Part shown: piece after piece, positions 44,170-57,313 of the stretch
Numbering within the stretch: position 1 is the stretch's first letter
Layout of the letters: each line of letters opens with the position of its first letter
Assembly: GCF_025698545.1 (NCBI RefSeq)
Contig: NC_068565.1
Coordinates: forward strand, 186,001-250,000
DNA: 64,000 nucleotides
Direction: 5' to 3'
DNA from: Gossypium raimondii
Lineage: Eukaryota; Streptophyta; Magnoliopsida; Malvales; Malvaceae
Translations under genes and position numbers: made by a program
The notes under the pieces: model-generated
Told to the model about the DNA's origin: nothing
What the model saw: only the letters and a program-made list of their open reading frames with translations
Databases searched by the model: none

Positions 44170-44550
44170 CATGTTTTTGAACAACTATTTGAAATATTTC
44201 ATTTAAGTCATCAGGTTGTTAAAATCATTGTTATATAGTCTTATTTGTTCGCACCATCTACACCAATCGAAAATTTAAACAATTTTCTTCTTCGATCTCC
44301 AACACTAACCGTCAGATTGACTTGGATCTAAAGTATGTTCTTCTACTTGTCAATGGTATTGATCCATCATACTGGTTGCCGAATTATCACTTGGAGCTCA
44401 TTAGCCGGACTTTAAAGAAAAAAATGTAACAGTTCAGTGACTTGAATGAAATCTTTCGAATAGTTCAATAACCATTTTATAATTTTTTTAAATTGAGTGA
44501 CCAAAATATAAACTTACTAATAGTTTAGTGCCTTTTAAGTGTAGTTTACC
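44170..44550. mobile_element. MITE-like element, family A, copy 2 (left end lost)
   Basis: The right end AAACTTACTAATAGTTTAGTGCC...GTGTAGTTTACC is the reverse complement of the left end of the copy at 5747. Inner blocks match as well (TTGACTTGGATCTAAAGTATGTTCTTCTACTTG against the mirrored sequence near 5980-6020). The left terminal repeat is not visible. Confidence 0.65.
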
Positions 44551-45469
44551 TTTTTCCTTTCTCTCTTGAAGTAGCGTTATCCAACACCCATATCTAACGG
44601 ATATCCCGACATAAGTATATGAATGTACTTCAAATGACCCTCTGAACACATGAGTTTCTTTGGATACAAATATTTTCCATATGTAGGCTAATCATGTGTG
44701 ACTTTCCTTGCAAAACATTTCGAGTAATAAAACCAGTATTGTGGTGCAGATATTGGTGGACACATGGTTTAAAGGCTCTCTGCTTCTTCTGTTACATTCC
44801 TTGCCCCATGAACAAGTAAAAAAAAAAAAAAGAGTCAACTTTTGGAGAGGAGCTTTACCATGTAACGTAGTGAAGGTATGTGACATTTTACACTTTTATA
44901 TACAGCCTTGAGAATGCCATTGGTTGCCAAAAGCTGATAACTGATATATATGTATATATAAAGATTTTATATTTTAGGTAACACACCTTACGAATGAATC
45001 GAATGTTGCCACTTAATTAAAAAAAAAAGAGTTGTTTGCGTGTTTTCTTTTATTTTTTTTAATTAGGTATTTGACCCGATAGATTGAAATATGTCACAAG
45101 TCTTTATATTTTTATTTTTAGAATTTAGTCTTTTCATTTTTCAGATTTCAAAATTTAAGTTCAATTGTTAATTTTGTTAAAATTATTTTATTAAATTTAG
45201 ATTTATTACAACATATTTTTTTGTTACATGGCTATTTAATGAGTTTTTTTAATTTCAAAATATCACATCAATAAATTTAAAAAAAACAATATAACAATTA
45301 GACTTGAATTTTAAAATTTAAGAAGTCGAAAATTAAATTCCTAAAATAAATAAAACAATATAACCTACCAATTTACTCTAGTATGAACTTAGAATCCTTT
45401 TCATACGTAATGTTCGGAAGAAATGGGTTAAACTTTAAACATAGCGTCCAATAGTTCTTTAAAAAAAAT

Positions 45470-45545
45470 TTCCATTGCCAGGACTCGAATCCGAGTTTTT
45501 TTTGGGTGAGAGTCAAGTATCCTAACCACCTAAACCACAACAAAT
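45470..45545 (-). pseudogene. tRNA-Glu(CTC)-like relic
   Basis: The minus strand follows plant tRNA-Glu closely: a GTTTAGGTGGTTAGGATAC D arm with A-box, an anticodon loop CTCTCAC with anticodon CTC, and a B-box GGATTCGAGTCC. The anticodon stem has an A-C mismatch. The T-stem side has been replaced by an A run, and the acceptor stem depends on G-U pairs. It is probably not functional. TCTACAACGGA, like the original 5' end complement, occurs again just outside at 45545-45555. Confidence 0.65.
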
Positions 45546-47054
45546 CTACAACGGATATTAAAATTACTCATTAAGTGAATTTTCTTATACCCTAGTAAAG
45601 CCAGACAAGTGGCATTCATGGGAGTAACCCTTCCCGAACCTTAAACGATTATGCTTGCACACGGTCCACAGCTCATCCCTCGTGACACATTTCTCGTTGT
45701 ATCCACCTTGTCATAATCGTCACGTACAACCTCGAGGAAAGGAATGTTAGAGAAGAAGAACGACCATGTAGGATCATGCAATACGCCCAACAATTGTCTT
45801 GGAATGACACTAATGATCGTGTCATGCATTGAGGTTATGAATCAACACAATTAACTTTAAATATCTAGCAGTGTATTGCAAGTATAATAGGTTAAATTAT
45901 AATATTTATAATGTTACAATGGAACACCCGAGTATTTCAAGTATCGAACCTAAGAGAGTTTGAGGACAAAGTAATCAATATGCAACAAGTATGCAAATAG
46001 AAAATCTAGCTAACTACTCGCTAGGTACCATATTACGGCAATTCATAATCAAGCGTTAATACACTAAATTAACTAAATAACAATAAGAAGGATTAAATTG
46101 TAAAACATGCAAAATTATGCTCAAGACACACAAGCGACTGGTTGACTTTCGTTGTTGATTAGTATTTGGATTAGGGATCTAAAAAGGTTTAAACTTCTAA
46201 TGGACTCAATTTTTTCTCTCGGTCACCATTTTACCAAATTAAATGATTTAGTCCATTTTATCTCTCGACCTCACTGAATTAACTCGGGATAATCAAATTG
46301 GTGCTCAATAGGAACTCCTTTCAGTCTCACCTATCTAAATATTCATCTAGAGGCATCAAATCACCATGGATTTAGTCCAATTTTTACAATGTAGTCTCTA
46401 TGCAAAAAACTAACTAAACAATATTTCTATCAACCAATTACCATGGATTTAGTTACCTAATATCTTTTTTTTTTATTTAAACAATAACCCAACACATACT
46501 CAAATCATACATTAAAATAAACATAAGATTAGGGTTTAAAAAGCTTAGAAATTTCTTGGTGGTTGTTTGAAAAAGATGATGACAACAATAATGGGGATGA
46601 AAAATACCAACAGAGATTAGATGGAGCTGAAATTAACTAAACTACAACTAAAAACAAGAAAAAGCTAAAAACTAAACCCTAAAACATGAAGCCCATTCTG
46701 AATGATGTTTACCTCAAGGTTGGGCCATCGTCGTCTTCCTACATCAACTCAAATACATCGTTAGGTTCCCCGTGGCACCGTTTAGTCAATTTTGGTCTTA
46801 AAATGATCAAAACTCAACTAAAAATATTTATTAACGGTAGAAGTTAAAACTCGACAGAAAGCGTAGAAAAGACACTTAAATTGCTTAAGAATAAGATCCT
46901 CAAGTGTACTGAAAAGTCTAATTTGACGTATCAAATTATGAAAGATCTATTAACAATTAGCCAACAAGCACAACCATGCAAGCCATTGTATTGTCGACTA
47001 TGTGGCACTATGGAACAAATGGTGACCCACTATATACTAAAAAAAAATGGTACT

Positions 47055-47340
47055 TTCTGTTAAAAATTTCATCTATTTTTACTGTTAAAAACTGACATGG
47101 CTAATAGAATGACCAAACAATTTCACGTGGCATGTTATGTATACCTCATGTTGATGCATAAAGACTAATTTTTAACATTATAAGTGGATGGAATCTATAA
47201 CAGAAAGACCAAATTATTTTTTGATCTAACGTACAATTTGGTTGACAATCATGATACTCTTACTAAAATTCGTATTACTAAAATTCAAGACAAAGTACAA
47301 TTCAACTCTTAATACGATGACAATCATGATACTTTTACCT
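47055..47340. mobile_element. MITE-like element, family B, copy 5 (left end lost)
   Basis: It shares the centre TTCATCTATTTTTACTGTTAAAAA, the GTATACCTCATGTTGATG block and a right end of the CTCTTAATACGATGACAATCATGATAC type with the other copies. The right part is locally duplicated (AATCATGATACTYTTAC occurs twice). Confidence 0.55.
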
Positions 47341-48067
47341 CAAATTATCATATTTTCGCAAGAATATTAGATAATTTAACAAAAGTGAGTAGCAACCTAT
47401 ACGAGAGATGATAGTAATACGAAAACATTAGCTTTGAATTTTAGTGTAGTTAGTTTGATTATATTTATGATTTTTTTATATATATTCCTATCTTTCCAAT
47501 ATTTTTTATGCTTATAGAAGAAATTGAAACATTAATTATGTTAACAAATACATCATTCAATTGCAATGAAGACTTTAAAATAAAAGAAATTAAAAAGACT
47601 TAATATGAATCCAATTTTGAAGGTTGATACTCATTACGACCTTGGTACTTTTGAACTGTATTGCTTCTAACACAAGTTAATGGACTCAAAATAACAAGAA
47701 TAAAACTATTCATCAATAATAAATAATAATACCTCAACCCCTTAATTAAGAGAGTGCTAGAGTTAGTAGGATATTAATTCAGTTAAAATAATATATATAT
47801 TTACAAAGTAAATCATTTTATTATGAGAGTTTTTTTGTTTTTATATTTTTATAAAAAATCAATAAAACTCAAAATCATGAAATTTAAATTAAAAAAACAC
47901 TATAAATTTTAAACCTCAACATTACTATTTCAACCAATTCTTATTTTTCTTCTAAATATGAATTTTTTTAATAAATAATAGATTAACACACCCAATAGAG
48001 GATGTAAAAGAAATTATGTATAACATATATAATAACCAAATGTATTTTTGTTTGAAATGTTAAAATT

Positions 48068-48143
48068 TTATAATGTGTTTTCTTAGGGAAATTTTTTACC
48101 TTAATTTATAATGTGTTTTCTTAGGGAAATTTTTTACCTTAAT
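48068..48143. repeat. Perfect 38-bp tandem duplication
   Basis: The 38-bp unit starting TTATAATGTGTTTTCTTAGG and ending ACCTTAAT occurs twice in a row without a visible difference. Confidence 0.9.
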
Positions 48144-48823
48144 TTTAATTTTAAATTAATTTTATAGATATAAAATATAAAAACATAAAATAATTTATTA
48201 TTTTGTGAAAATTATTTAATCATTTTAATTAAGTTGATGAGCAATTTATTTGCAACACCAACTCAATTACAAAATCAAATATAATATAGAAATGGATACT
48301 TTTAGGTAATTTTTATTCACAAAGACCATGAGGTGTCAAATAATAATTTCTTTTCATTTAGCTTAGGTATTAATTAATGATGTTTGAATTGGATTAAACT
48401 GACCCGATTGAATAGAAAATCGATCAAGCACCGATTTAAAAATGACATTAAATATCTTTTAAATATTTTAAATTTTAATAAAATTTTAATCACCTCCGAT
48501 CCAATTAAAAATATTGGTATTCGTGTAAACTTAATATAAAATCTTTAGAAAACTTGACGTCACAAGTCAAATAATATTTTCTTAAGCTTATTTTAAGTAA
48601 AACGATATTAAATACAGGTAAACTATCAAAAAAAGAAATTTACAAACTAATAAATAAAAGAACAAATTAAATATATTCCAAAAAAAGCTGCTCATAAGAA
48701 AAATTCTCCAAAAACACACACCGTTCGAGTTCGACGATTTGAAAATTCTCTCTCTGTATATCGCTTTCTTCGTTTTTTCAGCTGTTTGAATCCATCGTAG
48801 AAACCTCCAATTTTGTCGTTTTA

Positions 48824-51800
48824 ATGGAGGCAATCAGAAAACAAGCCTCCCGGTTCAGGGAACAGGTCGCCCGCCAACAACAGGTTCCCTCTCCCTTTCT
48901 TAATTTCCTTTAGATCCGATTCAAAACTTCGTTTCTCAGCTTCATCCATGATCTCGCTGTCTCTAAATTGTCACTCAATTTGTTATTCGTTTTGTATTAT
49001 TCGATTTGCTTTGTCTGTTTAATTTCGTGATTTCGATTATGCTCTCCTTTCGAATTTTTTTAAACTAAACTTTGGATCTATTCCCATGCGCCTTCGCGCG
49101 TTTATGATTAGTGAATCGTTTCGATAGAATTTGGAAATAATTAACTGTTATACGAATATGAAATGAAAAATTATCATCTGAATTTAAAATTTAAAGTTGG
49201 AGAATGGAATTGAAAATCCGTTGTATGTTGAATATATTCCAGAAACCTTTCAGTATGTTCTATTTGTTTATTATAAGCAGCTTAACACGTCAATTCAAAT
49301 GCTTGATTGTGTAATTTTTCTCTTTTGAACTCCTTCCATAAGTTTCGCTAACAATGGCTCTGTAGTCTGTAATGTGTCTCTAAATTTTCACTCAATTTGT
49401 TTATTTGTTTTGTATTACTCGATTTGCTTTGCCTGTTTAATCTTCGTGATTTCGTTATGCTTTCCTTTCGAATTTTTTTAAACTGAACTTTGAATCTATT
49501 TCTATGTGGCTTCACACTTTTATGATTAGTGAATCGATTCAATAGAATTTGGAAATAATTAACTGTTATGTGAATATGAAATGAAAATTTGTCATCTGAA
49601 TTTAAAATTTAAAGTTGGAGAATGGAATTGAAAATCCGTTGTATGTTGAATACATATTAGAAACCTTTCAGTATGTTCTATTAAGTTTATTGTTATTATA
49701 AGCAGCTTAACATGTTAATTCAAATGCTTAGACTGTGTAATCTCTCTTTTGAACTCCTTCGATAAGTTTCACTAACAATGACTGATTATTTTCATGAATG
49801 TTACTTCAGGCTGTTCTCAAACAGTTCGGTGCCGGGGGATACGGAGGTTCGGACAATTTAATTACCGATGAAGCAGAACTTCAACAACATCAGAAACTTG
49901 AGAAGCTCTATATATCAACGCGTACAGCCAAGGTTGTTTAGTTGTTCTCTAGTGTCAACTTTTGCCTCGTTTGATTTCTTTATTTATATTAGTTGATTTT
50001 GCTTTTACAGCATTTTCAAAGGGATATTGTTCGTGGCGTGGAAGGATATATCATCATCGGGTCCAAACAAGTTGAAATAGGTGTGTTGGTGAAGCATTTG
50101 TTAACATAGAAATTCCACTTTGAATAACGTTGTTTTGTTTGTATACATTTTTTTCTGAAGAAACCAAATTATCCGAGGATAGCAAGAAATATGGTTCGGA
50201 AAATACTTGTACTAGTGGCAATACGTTATCAAAAGCTGCATTAAGTTTCGGACGTGCTCGTGCTCACATGGAGAAGGAGCACGGGAATCTGTTGAAAGCT
50301 CTTGGCACACAGGTTCCGTTACAATTTTTAAATTTTTTAAATTTTAGGTTTCTATATTAATGAGTCTGTGGAAGGAGGCTTGTGTTTAATATGCAATTTG
50401 ATAACCTGTACATGGATTATTCTTTTGGAATTTGTAGATTTTTTTTTAACCTTCTCCCTGATTACTGTCAACAATATAATCATCTAAGTCATATTTTGAA
50501 CGGTTTGATTTGTTAGGTTGCTGAGCCACTAAGAGCAATGGTTATGGGATCCCCTTTGGAGGATGCGAGACATCTTGCTCAGCGTTATGACAGAATGCGA
50601 CAAGAAGCCGAATCTCAGGTTTTATATCTTACTGATTTGTTGGATATGTGCTTGTATTAACTTCCTATGGATATATAGTCATTCATGCATATATAGTTCT
50701 GAACACAATTAGGTTCTAAGTGTGACAGACTTGAAGCAAACTAATTGGTTGTGAAGATGGGGATTTTTTATAGAGAGATGGCGAAAGTTATATTCCTTCT
50801 GTTATCTCTACAGAGTTGGCTTTGTGATTTATGATCATGCTATAAATATTTACCCCTTGTGAACCTAGACAGACAATTGAAGTCTCCAAACGCCAAGCAA
50901 GAATGAGGGAAATGCCCGGAAATCACGATCTTGTCATGAAATTGGAATCAGCAGAGACAAAACTGCATGATCTGAAGTCAAACATGTCAATATTGGGAAA
51001 GGAAGCGGCTTCAGCGATGGCCACTGTTGAAGGTCAACAGCAGAGGTTAACACTACAGAGACTTATTGCTATGGTAATCCGAATTTCCTTATGTTAAACC
51101 CGCCACGTAGACATTCATAAACTGCAGGTAACTTGATTTTATCTTTGCATCGAAGGTTGAAGCTGAACGTACATATCACCAACGAGTCCTTCAAATACTC
51201 GATCAGCTTGAAAGTGAGGTATACAGTTTGTGCCACCGAGGCATTTATCTTGACATTCTTTCACTGCAGCTAAACTACTATATTACAATTGACACAATTT
51301 CCTCCACCTTCCCTATAGATGATATCAGAGAGGCAACGACTTGAAGCACCACCTGCACCTAGTGTGGTGGACATGCCTTCACCCCCACCGTTTGAGGAAG
51401 TTAATGGAGTTTATACTTCTCAAACGCATAATGAGTCAACAGACTGCATGGGATACTTTTTAGGCGAGGTTTGTATATAATAGCATTGACACATTTGAAT
51501 TACCAAATTACTATAATCTGTAAGATAGCCAAGTAAGTGATGTATTATGCAGGTTATGTATCCATATAACGGCGAATCCGACACGGAATTGAATCTGTCA
51601 ATTGGAGACTACATAGTTGTGCGAAAGGTTTAACCATATTCATATATGACTTTGAAGCATTTATTTTTGTTTCCTCGACTCAGTTACTAGGGTATAGAAT
51701 TCGTTTGGTTCAGTTTTAAAATACCAAGATAACTAGGAAAACGAATACAAAACGAACCAAAACGAATTGGCTCGGTCGATTATTTCGGTTTTTCATGTAT

Positions 51801-52078
51801 ATTGGGTTTGGTTGGGTTGGATAATATTGAAATTCTAACCAAATTATATAACTGAATAAAAACCGAATGAACCAAGTTTGACCGGTTTCAGTCATTTTTT
51901 AACATTTTACTCACCCGTACTTGGTATTAATAAGTATTCGTTTTCAATATACTCTTGGCAGGTGACAAATAATGGGTGGGCAGAAGGAGAATGCAAGGGC
52001 AAAGCAGGTTGGTTTCCTTTTGCTTACATAGAAAAAAGGGAACGTGTTCTTGCCGGTAAAGTAACAGAAGTTTTCTAG
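48824..52078 (+). CDS. SH3P2: SH3 domain-containing protein, SH3P2 type (BAR-SH3), 10 exons
   Basis: The exons are 48824-48883, 49810-49932, 50011-50080, 50161-50312, 50517-50618, 50873-51073, 51156-51218, 51319-51468, 51553-51627 and 51962-52078, all GT-AG. They give 370 residues in frame; Arabidopsis SH3P2 is about 368. Residues 1 to about 270 form a BAR-like helical membrane-binding module, with MEAIRKQASRFREQVARQQQ, KLEKLYISTRTAKHFQRD and YHQRVLQILDQLE. A Pro-rich linker (PSPPPFEEV) leads to a C-terminal SH3 domain (VMYPYNGESDTELNLSIGD, NGWAEGECKGKAGWFPFAYIE). Such proteins bind phosphoinositides, dynamin and ATG8 and work in clathrin trafficking, cell-plate formation and autophagy. The frame is intact. 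Confidence 0.96.
48960..49791 (+). repeat. 416-bp tandem duplication in SH3P2 intron 1
   Basis: The segment starting TCTCTAAATTGTCACTCAAT at about 48960 recurs at about 49376 with matching order throughout (TTTTGTATTAYTCGATTTGC, GTTGGAGAATGGAATTGAAA, CCGTTGTATGTTGAATA). Copies differ by scattered substitutions and small indels. Both lie within intron 1 and take up most of it. Confidence 0.92.
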
Positions 52079-53269
52079 ACTTAAATTCTGTTTTGTTTGC
52101 TGTTTCCTTTTTGTGATATAATATGTGGTCTCCATCGTTGCGTTAATATATTTGTATGTGATATATAGAATAAATGCCAATTTTGTCACCGATTTGTGAA
52201 TACCTTTTATATACTATTTATTCAATTTATTTTATTTTAGTGACATGAGTTTATGTATCATTTTGTCATGTGCCTATAATTGTATTTAAAACTTCATATA
52301 TTTTATAAACTTTAACAATGCTAATATAAATTTGGTATTTGTCATGAACATTATATTGTAATAATTTAAAAAAATATTACGTATAAAATTAAATATAAAT
52401 GATTTGTGCAGAATGTATATTAGATCAAGAAGTAATTATTTTCTTGTAAATGAACAATTTTATTGATTATTAGCTGGTTATTACAGCAATTTGAAAGTTT
52501 TGGATTTTAATTATACAATATTCTCTAATTTATTTAATTGAGATTTAATTATGGATAGAAATTGTGGATTTAAGGGGTTTAAACATTTAATATCCTCTAA
52601 TTTAATTAATGAGATCTAAAACTTTACGTATGGAAGTTATTGATTTAACTTGCTTAAGCCTTCAAAAATTAGTAATCTATTATTTTTTTCTTGTCTTCAG
52701 TCTAAAAGAGTTTATCTGTATGAGCCAATTAAATCAATTTTTAAATATTTTATTCTTTGAATTTTAAATAATTTATTTAATTAAATTGAACTAGTCTCAG
52801 AAAATTATAATTTAGTTTTAGTCTCTAAAAATTTTCCTCGTCACGTAAAAAATAATATCAAATTTTTATTTGATAATTTTCGATTAAAATCTCAAATGAG
52901 TGAGATTTTTAATAAAAAAATAAAACTTTTTTACCATTGACACCGCTCTTTCCACCTTCTATGTTTCTTCATTTATAGATTTCCACATACGTATATAATG
53001 GGTAAAGTATGGTCCTGATAAAACGTAAAGCAGAACAAATTAGTGAATGAATGATAAAAACTAAATTATCCCTATTGTCAGCCTGACCCGTCATTGTTCT
53101 TTTAAGTACCTACGTTCAATACTTGCATCTGGCACATTAATATGAGAATAAAACATCCAAATATTCTTTAATTACACGAAAATATTCAAAAAGAATCTGA
53201 TCAAATCACACTGACACTTCAATCCAAGCAACATAATTCTATCGCATCATTATTTAGAAATCGAACTTA
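52079..53269. other. Convergent intergenic region between SH3P2 and squalene synthase
   Basis: AT-rich sequence of about 1.2 kb with the 3' ends of two tail-to-tail genes. I see no gene or element. Confidence 0.6.
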
Positions 53270-56200
53270 CTAGTTATTAGGCCAGTTTGGGTTCAGGTTA
53301 ACCAAAAAGATGGCGAATATGATGAAAAGCAAAACAACCTGCATTGGGTTTAAAATATACTAAGAATTAGTCGATGATTTCAAATTATAATATAAACACG
53401 ATTGAAAAATGTCAAAATAACTCACCACAAACGGAGTGTAATTGGACTGATTCTCGATTATGTATGATTTCCTGATCAAAGACAAAAAAAGAAGTTGATA
53501 TATATGAGGGAACGGAAACTAAAACCAAAACAAAATTTATGAAATCAGGAACAACTGCAAACCTTTTGTTTAGCACACCCGAGTCTCGGCAAGTCTTCAG
53601 GATTGAATCGAGTCGGCTCACGGTTTTTTGTGCATTAGGATCGTTTTTGTCGACCTACAACGGCCAAATGCATGCATATGTTGACAATGATATGGAATTT
53701 GGAAAGGAACATGACACATCTGATGACAGTTTTCGGGGTTAGATACTTACCTTGGCTTTCAAAATGTAAGAAAAATCATAGAAAGCACCATAGACATCAG
53801 TCATTGATTTTGTTCGATCAATGACTTTCGCAGTTAAACCTGGAAATGAGGCCGAGATGAAATGAACATCGACCTGAAATACTTGACTAAAACTTAAGGT
53901 GTAAAGTTGATCGATCAAAGATCGAAGAAAACAATTCTAAAGACTATCTTACCGCGCCTCATTTTCACGACACCTCGGAAGACTTTGATGTTGTTGTAAC
54001 ACAAGGCTAGTGTTCCGATAGCCATGATCTAAGTATAAGCAAGACATCGAAAAAATTGGAGATGAGTTTGAATAGGACATTAATATTCGAAAACTCTGAG
54101 TTGATTTATCGCATTTCAAGCAAAAGATTAAAGACTGAAATGCAACTGAATGATATGCATGAATGAAGATAACAGATGGAATAAGAATTCTCTCCAACCT
54201 GAGGGATAGCACAAAATCGGAAAATTGCAGGGTCACGTAAAGCGGACATGTATTTCAGGCAATCATCAACATGTAGTAAAGCGTTAGTGACCATGTCGTT
54301 CAAGCACTGCACCGCCTTGACCGAGTTTTCCTCGTCTTTCAAGTCCTGCAGGTGAAAATATAAGTCATACACATAGGGAAGTTACTCGAATGAAATTTGG
54401 TTACAACGCATACCTCAAGTTTCTTGACGTATTTACTCCAAATCTGGCGTGGCCAAAACATGCGTGACTTCGGTATTTCATTGATATCCTCTAGATAATC
54501 TCGGATAATATTTGTTTTCTGTAGTTTGGTTAGATCCAAAATACATAGTTTTAGAATCGAATCTTCAAACATTAAAATCGAAGCATGAAACACATTGGTT
54601 CATTCGTATATTGCAGAGCAAATACCTGAAGAAACAACCCCATTGAATTGGAGAGCGATTCCGGAGCCAAATCTTCTGATCCATAGGCATGGAATAGCTT
54701 GGACAAACCTAATCCGACAAGTCCGGCTACATAGTGACAATATTCATCATAGTCATCAACTGTTTCGACCTGCGAAATAAAAAGACGAGTATTCATAAGT
54801 TTTATCACGTATCGAGCAAACTTAGTGGCTAAGTCGGAGAAATCAGTTCTTTTATATGGTATGAGACAATCTAGCAGAGATTAACCAGTAATAATACGGA
54901 ATATGAATAGTCAGTGCCAAGTAAATCATGATCAGAATATGAAAATATCCACATCAGTAAAACTTATTCCGGTTTTTAGATAGTTTTTGTCGAAGGGAAA
55001 ACCGCGAAATTTGTCAACCAAAATATAACCGAGTCTTTCGTTCCAACCCCTCAATGGGAAAACTTGACAAGGATAATAAGTAACAAACCTCCTTGCAAAT
55101 AAATTTGGCCATCCCTGCTCCCATTCTTAGTGTAATATCCTCAATTGCCTCCTGATAACTGCAATAAACAATCGAGAACTACCGATTATTTATCGAAAAT
55201 TGACAACCAATAAAAACTTGATACATGAATTTAAGATAACAAATGTTAACTAACCCTTTTTCGAGTTCCAGAAAAGCAGCAGACACGTGATGAAACTGAT
55301 CCATGAGAACTTTGTATTCCTTTGTACCACCTGAAATGAGAGAAAGTTATGCAACTGAAAAACGAAGAATCTATTTCAGCACAGAAAGTTTATGTTACTC
55401 TGACTCTTCATTTTTTTCTAAAACACCTGTGTTTGATACCTTGTATCCAACCGATATCTGAAGACGGGTACAGTGTGTGATCCTATAAGGACTCTCCTAG
55501 TACATGGAAATCTTAAAAAGAAGTTGAATATACCTATGTCAGGCACATACTTGCATCCGCTGCTACTCACAACTAAGTCTGAGTAACATAAGGTAACATG
55601 AGCCACTTAACATATTGCCAATGCTAAAGTGCTCGTTACAACATATTTGGACATGAAAATTTCAAAAAAGTTATAACTGGTATGTCAAACAAATACATAC
55701 CCGAGGCCAAATAACATGGTAAATTGCTATTTTTCAGCTATTTCCAGAAAGATTAAAGACACTCTGTATATTAAGGAGGCAAATTTTCAACAAGCTCACA
55801 AGAAAAGTGCCAGTCGGGATCATATATGTGACGATAAAAATCTATAAGAATTGGAACTTTGACATCTGCTGCAACACTAGTATCATCCTCTGCAACAGAA
55901 AAAACGAACCATCCCAATCAATGCCATGAATATATCAATGAACAGTTCATAAATAGTTCAGTTTCTATTTGTTTATTTTCATTTATCAAGCTAAATAAAT
56001 GAACATAAACAAGAATTTGAGGCTCATTTATCAAGCTAAAAGAATTAACACGAATAATTTTAAAAAATATATATAGAACAAAGATTCCTTTGTTCAAGCT
56101 CGGTTCTATATGTTTATGTTTGTTTATCAAGCCAAACAAATGAATATGAATATATCGATGAACAGTTCATAAATAGTTTGGTTTCTATTTGTTGATGGTT

Positions 56201-57313
56201 GTTTATCAAGCTAAATAAATGAACATGAACAAGATTTTGAGGCTCATTTCTTAACTGAACCGAACACGAACCTAACAAGAACAAGTTTAAAAATAAACTA
56301 ATATGAACAGAGACTCCTCTGTCCAACCTCGGTTCATTCACAGCCGTGAATATATTGATAAACAGTTCATAAATCATTCTGGTCCTGTTCGTTTATCAAC
56401 TAAATAATATTCGTGAATATATTGATAAACAGTTCATAAATCATTCTGGTCCTGTTCGTTTATCAACTAAATAAATGAATATGAACAATATTTTGAAGCT
56501 CCATTTATTAAACTGAACCGAACACGAACAAGTTCAAAAATAAATGAACATGACCAGAGATTCCTTAGTTCAAGCTCGGTTCATTTACAGCCATGAATAT
56601 ATCCATGAATAGTTCATAAATCGTTCTGTTTCAGTTTGTTTAGCTTCGTTTATCATGCTAAATAAATGAACATGAAAAATATTTTGAGGCTCATTTATTA
56701 AACTGAATCGAACATATACAGAGATTTCGTCGGTTAAGCTCGGTTCATTTACAACCATGTTATTAGTTAAATAGCTTGCAAAAGAAATTGAAGTGGATCA
56801 AGAATCACATGCAAAATCTTACAATAATTAGTGTGTAGAATTATCATGTAATGAAGCCAATACGTGAAAATGATTGATAATAATTTAGAAAATTCAGTAA
56901 GAAAAAAAGTATAAATGATGGAAAATAATATGAGATTGAAAAAAGGAAATTAAAATTAAAAAAAAAAAAAAGAACAAACCAACAGTATCAAGAGCTCGAA
57001 GAACCAAATAAAATATGCAAACCTGCAAAAAAATCAAAACAGCATAACTCAAGAAATAAATAAAAATTACAAAAAGCATCGAGAGAAAAAAAAAAAAAAA
57101 GAAGCTAAATTCGCTTACTGCATGCCTAAGCTCTGTATCGAGCTGCTGAATAACAAGAGCGAAACTACGAGAAACTTTGTGAAGCATAGAGAAACAAAAA
57201 CCCCAGTGAGGCTCCGATGGGATCTGTTTCTCGGCATTTCTCGCCGCCATTTTCAATTTCAACAACGGATAAAAATCATCTGGATGTTTCATCAGTGCTC
57301 CCAAACTCCCCAT
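53270..57313 (-). CDS. SQS1: Squalene synthase (farnesyl-diphosphate farnesyltransferase), 13 exons
   Basis: The exons are 57119-57313, 56980-57022, 55800-55889, 55255-55330, 55089-55158, 54626-54769, 54414-54518, 54199-54345, 53953-54028, 53751-53839, 53563-53654, 53426-53471 and 53270-53338, all GT-AG. They join in frame to 413 residues, the usual plant length. It joins two farnesyl diphosphates to presqualene diphosphate and reduces that to squalene with NADPH, the first step committed to sterols and triterpenes, on the ER membrane. Motifs are [11 protein letters not shown], the first Asp-rich DTVEDD at 77-82, [14 protein letters not shown], and the second Asp-rich DYLED at 213-217. A C-terminal membrane anchor ([13 protein letters not shown]) starts at 392. 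Intron 2 is enlarged by a minisatellite. The frame is intact. Confidence 0.97.
55920..56760. repeat. Minisatellite in squalene synthase intron 2
   Basis: TGAATATATYGATGAACAGTT followed by CATAAATAGTTYGGTTTCTA recurs at 55926, 56147, 56347, 56414 and 56594. Shared parts include CAAGCTAAATAAATGAACAT, TTTGAGGCTCATTTAT and TCAAGCTCGGTTCATT. The units are about 180-220 bp. The 67-bp step between 56347 and 56414 is a nearly exact local duplication. Confidence 0.88.

Larger units (their letters stand above)
42631..48823. other. Gene-poor repeat region between BBX and SH3P2 genes
   Basis: No protein gene is supported. It contains family B pieces (42762-42935 and 47055-47340), a foldback repeat (43367-43645), a family A piece (44170-44550), a tRNA-Glu relic (45470-45545), an unidentified non-coding stretch at 45830-46870 and a 38-bp duplication (48068-48143). 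Confidence 0.55.

Noticed and set aside
45625-45830. 62-codon minus-strand open frame in less AT-rich sequence
   Set aside because: No recognisable domain, no splice partner, and it is flanked by repeat-like non-coding DNA.
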